This document shows positions 55,812 through 64,000 of a stretch of 64,000 bases of DNA, one piece after another (position 1 is the stretch's first letter; the number at the start of each line of letters is the position of its first letter). Made by a program: the position numbers and the translations under genes. The DNA is from Maridesulfovibrio sp. Lineage in GTDB: Bacteria > Desulfobacterota > Desulfovibrionia > Desulfovibrionales > Desulfovibrionaceae. A model generated the notes under the pieces. The model did not search any database, had not been told where the DNA came from, and saw nothing but the letters and a program-made list of their open reading frames with translations. The stretch covers positions 3,388,122 through 3,452,121 of the forward strand of contig NZ_OY780933.1 of assembly GCF_963676065.1 (NCBI RefSeq). The letters are read 5' to 3'.

Positions 55812-57968
55812 CTATTTAGCAATATTAATTAAAGCTGCTACAAGTTGCTCCTGCTCAAAAGGTTTAGTAAGGTATTCCGTTACACCTACATGTAAAGCTT
55901 TATCTCTAAATTTTAATGTTGCATGTGCGGAGAGTCCTATAATCGGAATTTTTGAAATTTTTGAAAATTCATGGGCTGTTCGTATTATACTGGTAGCTTC
56001 AAGCCCATCCATTATAGGCATTTGCATGTCCATTAAAATTAAATCAAAACTATCTTTCTGCAATATATTTAAACATTCTTTTCCATTGTTAGCACAAGTT
56101 ACTGTATGCCCCATTTTCTCTAAAGTACGTTTTGCCATAATCTGATTAACTTTTTCATCTTCTACAAGTAAAATTTTTAACGAAGTTAAGCTGGCTGGGC
56201 TAATGGGATCTGATATATCCGTGTTTAATTTTGTGTCACACTCTTTCACTAAGACACTAAAATACAATGTCGTTCCTACGCCTTCCTGACTTTCAATGCG
56301 TATACTTCCACCCATCAGCTCAACTAAGTGCTTAACAATTGACAAGCCCAGTCCAGTTCCTTGGTGTTTTTTAGACAAAGAGTTGTCCGCTTGAGTAAAA
56401 GAATCAAACATTTGGTCAACCTTGTTTGTTGGAATACCGACTCCTGTATCTTTTACTTCGAAAAATAACATGATGTGACCTGTTTCATCGTAAGGTCTAG
56501 AGTGAACTTTAATATCGATAGTTCCTTTTTCTGTAAATTTAATAGCGTTACTGATCAAATTTACAAGAATTTGACTGATTCTCCCTCCATCGCCTAAATA
56601 TGCTGCTATCATATTTTGGTCTAAAGAAACATTCAAAATAATTTGCTTTTCACTCAATTGCTTTTGAAAAATATTTACGCATTGGTCAATTGTTTCGGAT
56701 ACGTTAAATGGTGCAGCCTCTATATCAAGTTTTCCTGCTTCAATTTTAGAGAAATCTAAAATGTCATTAATTACTTGCAATAGATGTTTTGAAGAATGTA
56801 AAGCAGTCCTGACATAATTGGTTTGCTCTAGATTGAGTGACGTGTCGAGTAGAAGCTGTAGCATTCCCATAACCCCATGAAGTGGGTTTCTAACTTCATG
56901 ACTCATATTTGCTAGAAACATACTTTTTGCTTCATTTGCTGACACAGCTTTTGCTTTCGCTATTTTTAGCAAACGCAATAAAATAATCATGGAGATGAAA
57001 AGAATACTTATTAAAGTAATTTCAATCCAATATTTTTTGATAACAGCAGATAATGAAATTTTCCCATAGTTCGTGTACGGACCATAGTTTAAATCTTTTA
57101 GACAGTTATGGACTGTTTGATAGTTTAGTGGAATTGTCCACCCAAAACATGATGCGGCTTTTGCTGCTACTGATTCTGGTGACATTTCAATTAGCTTTAT
57201 AGCAACTTTCTCGGCTAATTCTTGTTTAGTTTTTTTAAGTTTGGCAATTGGCCATTCTGGGTAGCTAGGAGTAGATTGACGAAAAAATCTTCCTGATGTT
57301 CCTTGTATATTCTTATTAAGAATTGAAAAACTATTTATATTTATAATACCTTTTTTATCCATTTCTTCCAGTATTTCAGTTCTCACTGTGCCAGCATCAG
57401 CTTTTCCTTCGACTACAGCATGTACAACTTCATCATGTGTTCCCCCGAACTTGAGAGATGAAAAATGTTGGCTAGGATTTATTCCTGCAACCTTTAATTC
57501 ACGCCATGCTGTTAGCCATCCGCCAAACGAATTTTCTTTTACAGCGATAAAGTGTTTTCCTTTAAGATCTTTAAACTGCTTAATGTTATTCTTCTTAAGA
57601 GAAAAAACAACTCCTCCGAATTCTGTGTGCGGCTTCCCTAGTCGATTACTTTTTAATGTTGCAATTCTGTTTACGCCAAAATTTATTTCTAAATCTACAT
57701 AAATTGCTGGATTTACTAAAATAAAGTCAACCATATTATTAGCTACATATTTTTTTACCTGACCAAATTCAATTGGAACAATAGTAAATTTTATATGCGG
57801 TATGGAATCCGTTAAATATTTTGCAGTAGGTGACCAACGATCAACACATATATCTTTACCTCTATTAGCTAAAACACCAATTTTGACATCTGAATTGGCT
57901 GCTTCAGATATTTTCGAGAACCAAAGTAATGCAAAAAACGCAATGATTAGTATTGTAATTCTATACAT
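55812..57968 (-). CDS. TtrS-like hybrid histidine kinase with periplasmic binding domain
   Basis: A 718-residue kinase. A signal/anchor helix at 1-22 is followed by a PhnD/TtrS-type binding domain at ~25-300 ([36 protein letters not shown]), then TM at ~312-332. The dimerisation region carries His357 in [17 protein letters not shown], followed by the ATPase boxes ([26 protein letters not shown]) and a receiver with D647 in [13 protein letters not shown]. TtrS senses tetrathionate; this relative may sense a sulfur oxyanion or another small ligand. The partner regulator lies ~120 bases upstream in the same orientation. AT-rich, within the integrated element. Confidence 0.9.
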   Translation of the reverse strand: MYRITILIIAFFALLWFSKISEAANSDVKIGVLANRGKDICVDRWSPTAKYLTDSIPHIKFTIVPIEFGQVKKYVANNMVDFILVNPAIYVDLEINFGVNRIATLKSNRLGKPHTEFGGVVFSLKKNNIKQFKDLKGKHFIAVKENSFGGWLTAWRELKVAGINPSQHFSSLKFGGTHDEVVHAVVEGKADAGTVRTEILEEMDKKGIININSFSILNKNIQGTSGRFFRQSTPSYPEWPIAKLKKTKQELAEKVAIKLIEMSPESVAAKAASCFGWTIPLNYQTVHNCLKDLNYGPYTNYGKISLSAVIKKYWIEITLISILFISMIILLRLLKIAKAKAVSANEAKSMFLANMSHEVRNPLHGVMGMLQLLLDTSLNLEQTNYVRTALHSSKHLLQVINDILDFSKIEAGKLDIEAAPFNVSETIDQCVNIFQKQLSEKQIILNVSLDQNMIAAYLGDGGRISQILVNLISNAIKFTEKGTIDIKVHSRPYDETGHIMLFFEVKDTGVGIPTNKVDQMFDSFTQADNSLSKKHQGTGLGLSIVKHLVELMGGSIRIESQEGVGTTLYFSVLVKECDTKLNTDISDPISPASLTSLKILLVEDEKVNQIMAKRTLEKMGHTVTCANNGKECLNILQKDSFDLILMDMQMPIMDGLEATSIIRTAHEFSKISKIPIIGLSAHATLKFRDKALHVGVTEYLTKPFEQEQLVAALINIAK

Positions 57969-58086
57969 AAATTATTTTTGCTTTTTTGAGAATTGCCAAC
58001 ATGATAGATTTTAATATCAAAGAGGGTGTTCTGTAAACTGCGAATCAAGAGGATTAGCTGACCAGTCCGGTTGACCAAAAACTTGC

Positions 58087-58449
58087 TCACCTGTAAGAGT
58101 TTAAGACTCTCTTTACATCTATTATTTCTATAGGTTTAATCATAATATCATTAAAACCAGAATCTATAATTCTTTTTTGCTCAGTTAGATCATGCGCTGT
58201 GCAAGCTATGATCGGTATTTGAATATTATCTACACCTGCCTCCCCACCACGAATACGTTTAGCAGCTTCTTTACCATTCATGATCGGCATATTTACATCC
58301 ATGAAAACAAGATCGATTGCGTTTAAACTTAATATTTCAATTGCAAGATAACCATTGCCTGTAACAATGACTTCACATTCCATTTTTTCTAACAACATCT
58401 TGAGGAGCAATTGGCTTGTCGGATCATCTTCTACAACTAAAACTTTCAT
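58087..58449 (-). CDS. CheY-like single-domain response regulator
   Basis: A 120-residue receiver with no output domain. Acidic residues are in VVEDDPTS, the phospho-acceptor is D51 in LVFMDVNMPIMNGKEAAKR, and the conserved Lys is in IMIKPIE. It precedes the TtrS-like hybrid kinase in the same orientation and probably acts in a phosphorelay with it. An AAGGATTAGT ribosome-type site lies before the ATG. Confidence 0.9.
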   Translation of the reverse strand: MKVLVVEDDPTSQLLLKMLLEKMECEVIVTGNGYLAIEILSLNAIDLVFMDVNMPIMNGKEAAKRIRGGEAGVDNIQIPIIACTAHDLTEQKRIIDSGFNDIMIKPIEIIDVKRVLNSYR

Positions 58450-58559
58450 ACTAATCCTTATAAATAAAACACTAGCTGACCAATCAAAACGACAAACACA
58501 TGCTATTACTCATAAAATATGCTGCATTTGATTGCTATGTAAAAATATAAATCTCAATT

Positions 58560-59333
58560 TTAGTGGCACAGATCTACAATTGCCGAATTAACCCTATCGA
58601 TAATTTCCTGCGACACCGACCTTGAATACATAATATACCGTTTGTTTCCACTCGGTATATCATTCATTGGCAGCAAGGAAAATGAATTCAAATTAACTTC
58701 TGCTTCTTTAGTGAGTTCGCCTACTTCTTCGGGGGGTAACAATATAAAATCGAAGCGCCCCGCCACCAACATCCGAATCAATTGAACTTGCTTTCCTGTA
58801 ACAGAAACAACTTGATGTTGATATTTTTTAATCAGCCCATCAACAAAATCTCCTTCGGATTGTCCATCTATTACTCCTATCTTAAATTGCTTACTATCCA
58901 TAATATCTTCGAGTGATGAAAAGATCATTATTTCATCTGCGACAGCATTTAATGCAAAAACTCCTACCGGCTTATTCGTATAAATGGGTAATGAGAATTT
59001 AGCATACTTCTCTCTTTCTTTCGTTTTAAACCAACCAATAGAAGCAACTTCTTTATTACTTTTTATAGCACGTAAAATGCGTTTAGCTGGAAAACAGGTA
59101 TAATTAACAACGACACCTGCTTGTTTCATAATTTCATTAACACGACTCACTAACAAACCTGTAGCCTCTCCTCCTTCTTTCAAATAATACGGAGGATAAT
59201 CTATATACCATATATTTAACCGTTCTCTCGCCCAAACACTAGGACTACCGAGAACAATTACAGCTAGCACAGTAAAAAAAGATATAGCTTGCTTGGTATT
59301 TAAATTAAACTTACTGTACACATTTTCTCCCAT
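58560..59333 (-). CDS. Free periplasmic amino-acid-type binding protein
   Basis: A 257-residue secreted protein with a Sec-like signal ending near SVWA-RE (residue ~36). The body matches bacterial extracellular solute-binding family 3: LNIWYIDYPPYYLKEGGEAT, GLLVSRVNEIMKQAG, and GRFDFILLPPEEVGEL. No ABC permease is nearby. Next to a sensor kinase, it could hand a ligand to a receptor. It is a diverged relative of the family at 60631. Confidence 0.75.
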   Translation of the reverse strand: MGENVYSKFNLNTKQAISFFTVLAVIVLGSPSVWARERLNIWYIDYPPYYLKEGGEATGLLVSRVNEIMKQAGVVVNYTCFPAKRILRAIKSNKEVASIGWFKTKEREKYAKFSLPIYTNKPVGVFALNAVADEIMIFSSLEDIMDSKQFKIGVIDGQSEGDFVDGLIKKYQHQVVSVTGKQVQLIRMLVAGRFDFILLPPEEVGELTKEAEVNLNSFSLLPMNDIPSGNKRYIMYSRSVSQEIIDRVNSAIVDLCH

Positions 59334-59502
59334 TCACATTAACGATCTATCACCCTAGTGAGTCAAAAAAACTTTCATCTTCTATATTCAACAAGTTCAA
59401 TTCTTTTTCAAGTTTTTTCATTCATACAACCCATAATTACTTAAAATTTGTAACAATCGAAATCTTCGGTCAACCGAACTTCACCGTCACAGGAGAAATC
59501 AA

Positions 59503-60051
59503 ATGAAAATCATAAAATCAATAATTCTAATAGCATTGATCTTGAGTTGCATCCTTCTGGCTAACACAGCAGGGGCAACAACCATCGATGAAGTAATATC
59601 TTTTACCACCAAAGAACAGTTTCTGGAGCTGACATTGACCACCGCAGCTGAATCTCAAACCATACCAGTAATTCTCAATGACAACGAAATCGAAGTCAGC
59701 ACAGGAAAAGGATTCCAGCATATCACCTACTCCCCTGCATCAAGAACCATCTCAATTACCACTGACTGGCCTGATTCATCAGATTACGTGGAAACCTTTC
59801 TGGTGAAACTGAAGGACGGGCGCAGGCTGAAACTGTCCACTGTTTATGAATTCGAGGATAACCAAATCCTCAATATAGAAGTCGGTGCTACCAGTCGTAG
59901 AAACCGGATTCAGTCATACCTGATGGATCAAACTGCCGGATCGATAGACTCCGAAAATGGAAGGATGATGTTGAAATCCCATATACGCTGGATCGCCAAT
60001 GAAGTAGCTTTCAGGAATCCAGTGACCGGGGTTGAAGTTGTGGTGCACTAG
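59503..60051 (+). CDS. Secreted protein of unknown function
   Basis: A 182-residue protein with a clear signal peptide ending near AGA-TT (residue ~26). The rest is beta-rich without recognised motifs. GGAGAAAT precedes the ATG. Its 3' end (CAGTGACCGGGGTTGAAGTTGTGG at 60020-60043, read in two parts) recurs with one mismatch at 28337-28360, so a relative once lay in the glcB-side mosaic. Confidence 0.55.
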   Translation: MKIIKSIILIALILSCILLANTAGATTIDEVISFTTKEQFLELTLTTAAESQTIPVILNDNEIEVSTGKGFQHITYSPASRTISITTDWPDSSDYVETFLVKLKDGRRLKLSTVYEFEDNQILNIEVGATSRRNRIQSYLMDQTAGSIDSENGRMMLKSHIRWIANEVAFRNPVTGVEVVVH

Positions 60052-60152
60052 GCCATGACACACCAACAAATTAAAATACTTGAAACATAGAAAGATAAAA
60101 TGGCATACTGAGCATGCGGATGTTTTGAATCACCTTGGCGAGGAGATCTAAA

Positions 60153-60545
60153 ATGCCTTTTGCTGCATGGAAGAATAAATACAGTGTTGGAAACGAACGA
60201 ATTGACACACAGCATAAATCTCTTTTCCAGACGATTAACGAACTGGCTGATGCTAGCTCTGAAAATAAAGAAAACGCATTATATAAGTGTCTTGGCAAAA
60301 TGGAAAAATACGCTCAAGAACATTTCCGAGACGAAGAAGATTTCATGAAAGAAAATGGTTACCCTGACCTTGAAAAACATATTGATGAACATAAGCAGTT
60401 CGTCAACAAAGTTAAGGACTACCAAGAGGCTGTATTTAGTAACTATATTCCATTTCAGGATATGCTTGAATTTTTAAATAATTGGCTGGTCGAGCACATA
60501 ATTACAAGTGACCAAAAAATAATGAAGTATATCAAAAGCAAATAA
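60153..60545 (+). CDS. Bacteriohemerythrin
   Basis: A 130-residue di-iron oxygen-binding protein. I use the ATG at 60153 behind GAGGAG. All iron ligands are in place: H21 (DTQHKSLF), H57 and E61 (HFRDEEDFM), H76 and H80 (HIDEHKQF), H115 and D120 (VEHIITSD). In anaerobes such proteins bind or sense O2, often near chemotaxis or signalling genes. It is single-domain, so it is probably an oxygen scavenger or carrier rather than a receptor module. Confidence 0.96.
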   Translation: MPFAAWKNKYSVGNERIDTQHKSLFQTINELADASSENKENALYKCLGKMEKYAQEHFRDEEDFMKENGYPDLEKHIDEHKQFVNKVKDYQEAVFSNYIPFQDMLEFLNNWLVEHIITSDQKIMKYIKSK

Positions 60546-60630
60546 TTTTTGAAAACCAGCCATCACAGTAAAAAATATAGTATACATTCTAAACTTGACA
60601 AACAGGCTAAATCAATCGATTTAAGGATTT

Positions 60631-61368
60631 ATGAAATACTTTGCAGCTATAGTAATTTTTATGCTGTGCTTTGTCAGCAGTCATGTATGTGCAGGCGAAA
60701 AGATATACCGCATATCCACTTCATATAAAACACTCTTCTCTACTCCAGATCAAGCAGGTATGCTAGATCGTATTGTTAATGAAGCCTTTAGACGGATCGG
60801 GCTCAAATCCAAAGTTGTGTTTACTCCTAATGAACGCTCATTGATTTCAGTCAATGAAGGAATGTTTGATGCTGAAATAAATAGAGTAGCAGGTATGGAA
60901 AAGAAATTTCCTCATTTAATCCAAGTACCTGAACCTAATATGACGATGCATTTTGTAGCCTTTGCAACCAAAGACATACCAATAAGTGACTGGGAAAGCC
61001 TTCGTCCGTACAAAATAGGACTTGAAAAAGGTTGGAAAATATTAGAGCAAAATACCCATAATTTTCCTCATGTAAAACGGCTCATGAGTGCAAATCAGCT
61101 CTTTTTGATGCTTGATAAAGAACGGCTCGATGTTGCTCTTTTTTCCAAAATGCTTGGATATGAATGGATAAAAAAATTAGATTGTAATCGTATCAAGCAC
61201 CTTGAACCACCTTTAGCAAGTAAAGATATGTTTCTTTATCTCCACAAAGACAATAAAGAATTGGCTAAACCTCTAGCAAAAGCTTTGCGCGAGATGAAAC
61301 GCGACGGAACATATGATCGAATAGTACAAGAAACGACAGGCTTCTTACTTGATAAAAACCGAAAATAA
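60631..61368 (+). CDS. Free periplasmic binding protein, family 3 type
   Basis: A 245-residue secreted protein with a signal ending near VCA-GE (residue ~22). Solute-binding family 3 hallmarks: LDRIVNEAFRRIGLKSKVVF, ERLDVALFSKMLGYEWIKKL and the C-terminal REMKRDGTYDRIVQET. No transporter is linked. AGGATTT precedes the ATG. It is the fourth binding-fold protein in the window that lacks a permease (with 6296, 51745 and 58560). Confidence 0.8.
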   Translation: MKYFAAIVIFMLCFVSSHVCAGEKIYRISTSYKTLFSTPDQAGMLDRIVNEAFRRIGLKSKVVFTPNERSLISVNEGMFDAEINRVAGMEKKFPHLIQVPEPNMTMHFVAFATKDIPISDWESLRPYKIGLEKGWKILEQNTHNFPHVKRLMSANQLFLMLDKERLDVALFSKMLGYEWIKKLDCNRIKHLEPPLASKDMFLYLHKDNKELAKPLAKALREMKRDGTYDRIVQETTGFLLDKNRK

Positions 61369-61505
61369 AAAAAGGCTAAGAAAAAATTACAAAGAACTGA
61401 AGAAGAGAAGTCAGCTGTTAGCACACCTTTCTGAAATCTGTCAGATCAAGTCGGAACTCTTACACCTTATGGTCAACACAGCAGGAGCGTTCTGTAACAG
61501 TCACA

Positions 61506-62657
61506 CTAATCCCCATCAAAGAATGCATACCCCTTCTTTGTAACTTTAGACCTTTTCTTCTTTTTCTTTTTAGGATTAGCAGCTTCTCTATCTCGCTTTT
61601 TCTTTTCAGCAAGCTTTCTTGACCGCTCTCGTGATCCATCAACATCAAGTTGCGGTAGCAAGTTTGCTGCCCTGGCCTTCTCTTTCTCCATCGGCTGATA
61701 GTAGGTGTTCGCTGTCAGGGAAATATCACTATGTCCAAGATTGGCACTGACAGCAGCAAGGTCACCTCCTTGGGTCATCATCAATGTGGCATACATGTGC
61801 CTGAGATCGTATAACCTGAACGACTTGGTGATCCCTGCTTTCTCCTTCGCAGTCTTAAGGGCAGTATCTACACGCAACACAGGTTTACCATTATATTCAA
61901 TTACATACTCAGTCTTGGCTTTACGCTTTGCTTTCTTAAGTATGGGAATCAAGATGTCAGGTATCGGAACATATCTGTTCTGCTTAGTCTTAGTAGCGAA
62001 AACAAAAACTCTGCGGTTCTCAAAATCTACGTCATCCCACTTCAGCTTGAACAACTCAGATTTTCCGGGCCTGAGCCCCAGATAAAACGTCATCTCAATG
62101 ATCAGCTGCAAATGCGGCGGACTGTGCCTGATTATCTGTGTAAGCTCCTCCAAGCTTATTTCGAATTGTCTGGGAGCTTCTTTACTCATCTTCCATTTCT
62201 GGAGCGGATTTACCGTGATATAGTCGTGGGCGATCCCCCAATTAAACACAGCGCGAAGATATGCGAAGTACCTGTTCTTGGTGCTTTGGTTAAGCTTTGG
62301 ATAATGCTCCAACATATTCAGCAGGTCTGCATAAGTCAGCCTGTCAACTCGCTTGTTAGGCAACTTTGGAATAATCTTACTCTCCATAGTCCGCCTTATG
62401 TTGTAGGCTTGGGCAGCACTCTGACCCCTCAGGCCATAATCCTTCAGATAAAGATCGAGTAGTTCCTGTAACTTCACATCCGACTCCGACAGCATCACCA
62501 CTTGCTGCTTCTTCTTTTTGGCAAGCTTGACCTGAAGATCAAATTCCTCAGCCTTCGACTTGCCAGCTTTACCGACACCGAAATGCTTATTCCGTTGTTT
62601 TCCAGATTGATCCCGGTATCGAACGAAATAACTGTTACCACGTTTGTGGACACTCAT
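61506..62657 (-). CDS. Tyrosine-type phage/ICE integrase
   Basis: A 383-residue recombinase. An arm-binding N-terminus (GNSYFVRYRDQSGKQRNKHF) and a core-binding domain (~60-150) precede the catalytic domain. Catalytic positions: R196 in LGLRPGKSELFKLKW, a Lys at ~223, Y283/R286 in RLYDLRHMYA (Tyr where His is usual), H309 in ANLGHSDISL and the nucleophile Y319. The C-terminal tail is very Lys-rich. It is the likely integrase for the tRNA-Arg element whose left end is the 55632 fragment. Confidence 0.92.
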   Translation of the reverse strand: MSVHKRGNSYFVRYRDQSGKQRNKHFGVGKAGKSKAEEFDLQVKLAKKKKQQVVMLSESDVKLQELLDLYLKDYGLRGQSAAQAYNIRRTMESKIIPKLPNKRVDRLTYADLLNMLEHYPKLNQSTKNRYFAYLRAVFNWGIAHDYITVNPLQKWKMSKEAPRQFEISLEELTQIIRHSPPHLQLIIEMTFYLGLRPGKSELFKLKWDDVDFENRRVFVFATKTKQNRYVPIPDILIPILKKAKRKAKTEYVIEYNGKPVLRVDTALKTAKEKAGITKSFRLYDLRHMYATLMMTQGGDLAAVSANLGHSDISLTANTYYQPMEKEKARAANLLPQLDVDGSRERSRKLAEKKKRDREAANPKKKKKKRSKVTKKGYAFFDGD

Positions 62658-62741
62658 GTGTACTCCCCTTTTATATCAGCGAATTAAAAAAGAAAAGGAG
62701 TACCCGTATACCAAGTATACAGACACTCCATAGAAGCAGCA

Positions 62742-63305
62742 TTAAATGTTATTGAGAAGGATGGATTCGACTTCCTCGTCCTGTACCCCGATATACCTTC
62801 GAGTTACGCTCGGACTGGAATGGTTAAGACGCTTGCTCAGCAATTCCCATGACACCCCGAAATGCACCCGTTGCTGGTAGCAGAACGTTTTTCTCAGGCT
62901 GTGAGCACCGTAGTTTCCCTTCAGGTTTATCGCACTGGTCCACTCCTTCAAAAGCCCTGTCACCCTGTAGGTTGTTATGGGATAGTTCTTGCCTTTACGA
63001 CTCTGGAACAGGAACTGGCCTTCATCAGCTTCGCATTCGTAATACTCCAGATACTTCTGGAAGGTATCAGCGATTTCCTTATTGATGATCGCAACATTCT
63101 GTTTCCCGGTTTTCTTCTCTGTGACCACGATCCGGTCACCGACCCTCTTGTCCAGTAGGTCTACTACTCGCAGAGTCAGAATATCCTGCGCCCTCAGACC
63201 TGAGTTAATACCCATAATGAACAGCAACAGGTTTCTGGGATGATCCTGAAGCAGCCGCTTAATGTTTTTTACATCCTTCATCGAAGTAATAGGTTCAACT
63301 TTCAT
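62742..63305 (-). CDS. Short tyrosine recombinase, catalytic domain only
   Basis: A 187-residue protein; the ATG at 63305 follows GGAGGAAAA. The catalytic set is complete: R38 in NSGLRAQDILTLR, a Lys near 65, H135 and R138 in AHSLRKTFCY, H162 in LNHSSPSVTR and Y171. It lacks the N-terminal core-binding domain of XerC/D-like enzymes, so it may act with the neighbouring integrase or as an excision factor. It is encoded just upstream of the larger integrase in the same orientation. Confidence 0.85.
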   Translation of the reverse strand: MKVEPITSMKDVKNIKRLLQDHPRNLLLFIMGINSGLRAQDILTLRVVDLLDKRVGDRIVVTEKKTGKQNVAIINKEIADTFQKYLEYYECEADEGQFLFQSRKGKNYPITTYRVTGLLKEWTSAINLKGNYGAHSLRKTFCYQQRVHFGVSWELLSKRLNHSSPSVTRRYIGVQDEEVESILLNNI

Positions 63306-64000
63306 TTTTCCTCCTGAATGTACGAAATTATTGGTATTATGGTAAAACCAACCATTCAAAACGGCACGGCTGAAACTGAAATTTCAGATTCGCCTGTAAC
63401 CCGTTCAAGTTCGTAGATTTTTTGGGATTGAACACTGGAATGTACGATTCTCCTAGAAAACGTACATTGGTTCGGTGGAGGAAAATATCTATATTGGTTC
63501 AGAGTAGATGTCGGGGGGTGTTGGCTGGCAATTCCGCCGTTCAAAAGAGCTATAAACGTAAAAAAGAAAAGACTACCCACGAAGAGCAGTCTTTTCCAGA
63601 TAATGCCCAATTAAACTTTTCTTCGTATGAATACGATTAAAGCAGCTTTAAGCATTTCACGGGTCAATGGTGATCTAACTATCCGCAAAAGTATTTGAAT
63701 GACTTTCACTTTTAGCATCTTCCATAGCACCTCCAATGTTAAAGATGTAGCTACACTGATTAACAGTGGTATTATATATCTTTATATCTTGAACAATATG
63801 AAAAAACTATAGTGTATTCATCTTATGATGACTAAACGCTACATATTGTGCATCTACTGAGAAAGATACAGTTCATAAGAATCAGATGGATTCATTCATG
63901 AGAAGATTTGAGAGATATTTAGAGATATTTTAGAGGTATTAAATAAGTATCTCTCAACGATAACTAATTAATTTTATTTGAAAAAGTAGCATTTTGAGAG
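63306..64000. other. Right edge, no gene supported
   Basis: Short overlapping ORFs on both strands (63356-63640) have no ribosome site or recognisable product. A hairpin AAAAGACT / AGTCTTTT lies near 63570-63600 and could be a terminator in either direction. From ~63640 the DNA is AT-rich, with short repeats of AGATATTT near 63900-63950. Confidence 0.4.

Noticed and set aside
59440-59506. Remnant coding tail before the secreted protein at 59503
   Set aside because: An open frame ends in FGQPNFTVTGEIK overlapping the ATG, and a similar FGQP stretch exists near 52860, but it is too short to call.
63356-63610. Minus-strand 84-codon ORF with a hydrophobic N-terminus
   Set aside because: Overlaps a plus-strand ORF of similar size; no ribosome site or homologue recognised.
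1-64000. CRISPR arrays, rRNA operons, transposase genes
   Set aside because: No regularly spaced repeats, rRNA sequence or DDE transposase was seen on reading.

Overview
The window looks like a chromosome segment of a marine sulfate-reducing bacterium of the Desulfovibrio/Maridesulfovibrio type. This is an inference from the gene set: a C4-dicarboxylate TRAP transporter with its own two-component system, NfnAB-type flavoprotein genes, a cytidylate-kinase-like protein, many Cache/hybrid kinases, bacteriohemerythrin and moderate GC. No rRNA or ribosomal protein gene is present to settle the taxonomy.

Region 1 (1-13.5 kb) is mostly ordinary chromosome: a small Mrr-N-like protein, a BON lipoprotein, a dCache chemoreceptor, a ClC chloride channel/antiporter followed by a periplasmic binding-fold protein and a stand-alone copy of a domain that reappears in the 36-47 kb cluster, then a DcuS/DcuR-like sensor-regulator pair and dctPQM. 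Region 2 (13.8-27.8 kb) has a PAS-GGDEF diguanylate cyclase, a large surface protein with fibronectin-like modules, an AcoR-like sigma-54 activator, an aldehyde dehydrogenase with a convincing sigma-54 promoter, a structured leader, the nfnA-nfnB pair, a cytidylate-kinase/BON fusion and a Tat-exported flavin oxidoreductase.

Region 3 (27.9-36.7 kb) is malate synthase G (glcB) with a second copy of its last ~115 coding bases, terminator and downstream DNA about 6.5 kb away. Between the two copies lie an HD-GYP response regulator, a 1102-residue hybrid kinase and a REC-kinase. Region 4 (36.9-49.2 kb) is a two-sided biosynthetic-looking cluster: two related GNAT-like proteins, a histidinol-phosphate-type aminotransferase, a third protein sharing the GNAT C-terminal domain, an MFS exporter, a three-subunit molybdenum hydroxylase, a nucleotidyltransferase-like protein, an acyl carrier protein and a benzoate-CoA-ligase-like AMP ligase. 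Ligase, carrier protein and GNAT form a tight operon, which suggests acyl or aryl transfer from a carrier protein to an amine.

Region 5 (49.5-64 kb) is accessory DNA, AT-rich in many places: an Rhs core remnant with a toxin-like tip and candidate immunity gene, fragments of a DUF6573-like gene present in four places in the window, a binding-fold gene bracketed by ~235-bp direct repeats, a giant pentapeptide-repeat membrane protein, the 3' half of a tRNA-Arg(CCU) gene marking an integration site, a TtrS-like hybrid kinase with a CheY-like regulator, two free periplasmic binding-fold proteins, a bacteriohemerythrin and two tyrosine recombinases. The orientation of the tRNA fragment predicts that the intact tRNA and the other end of the element lie beyond base 64000.
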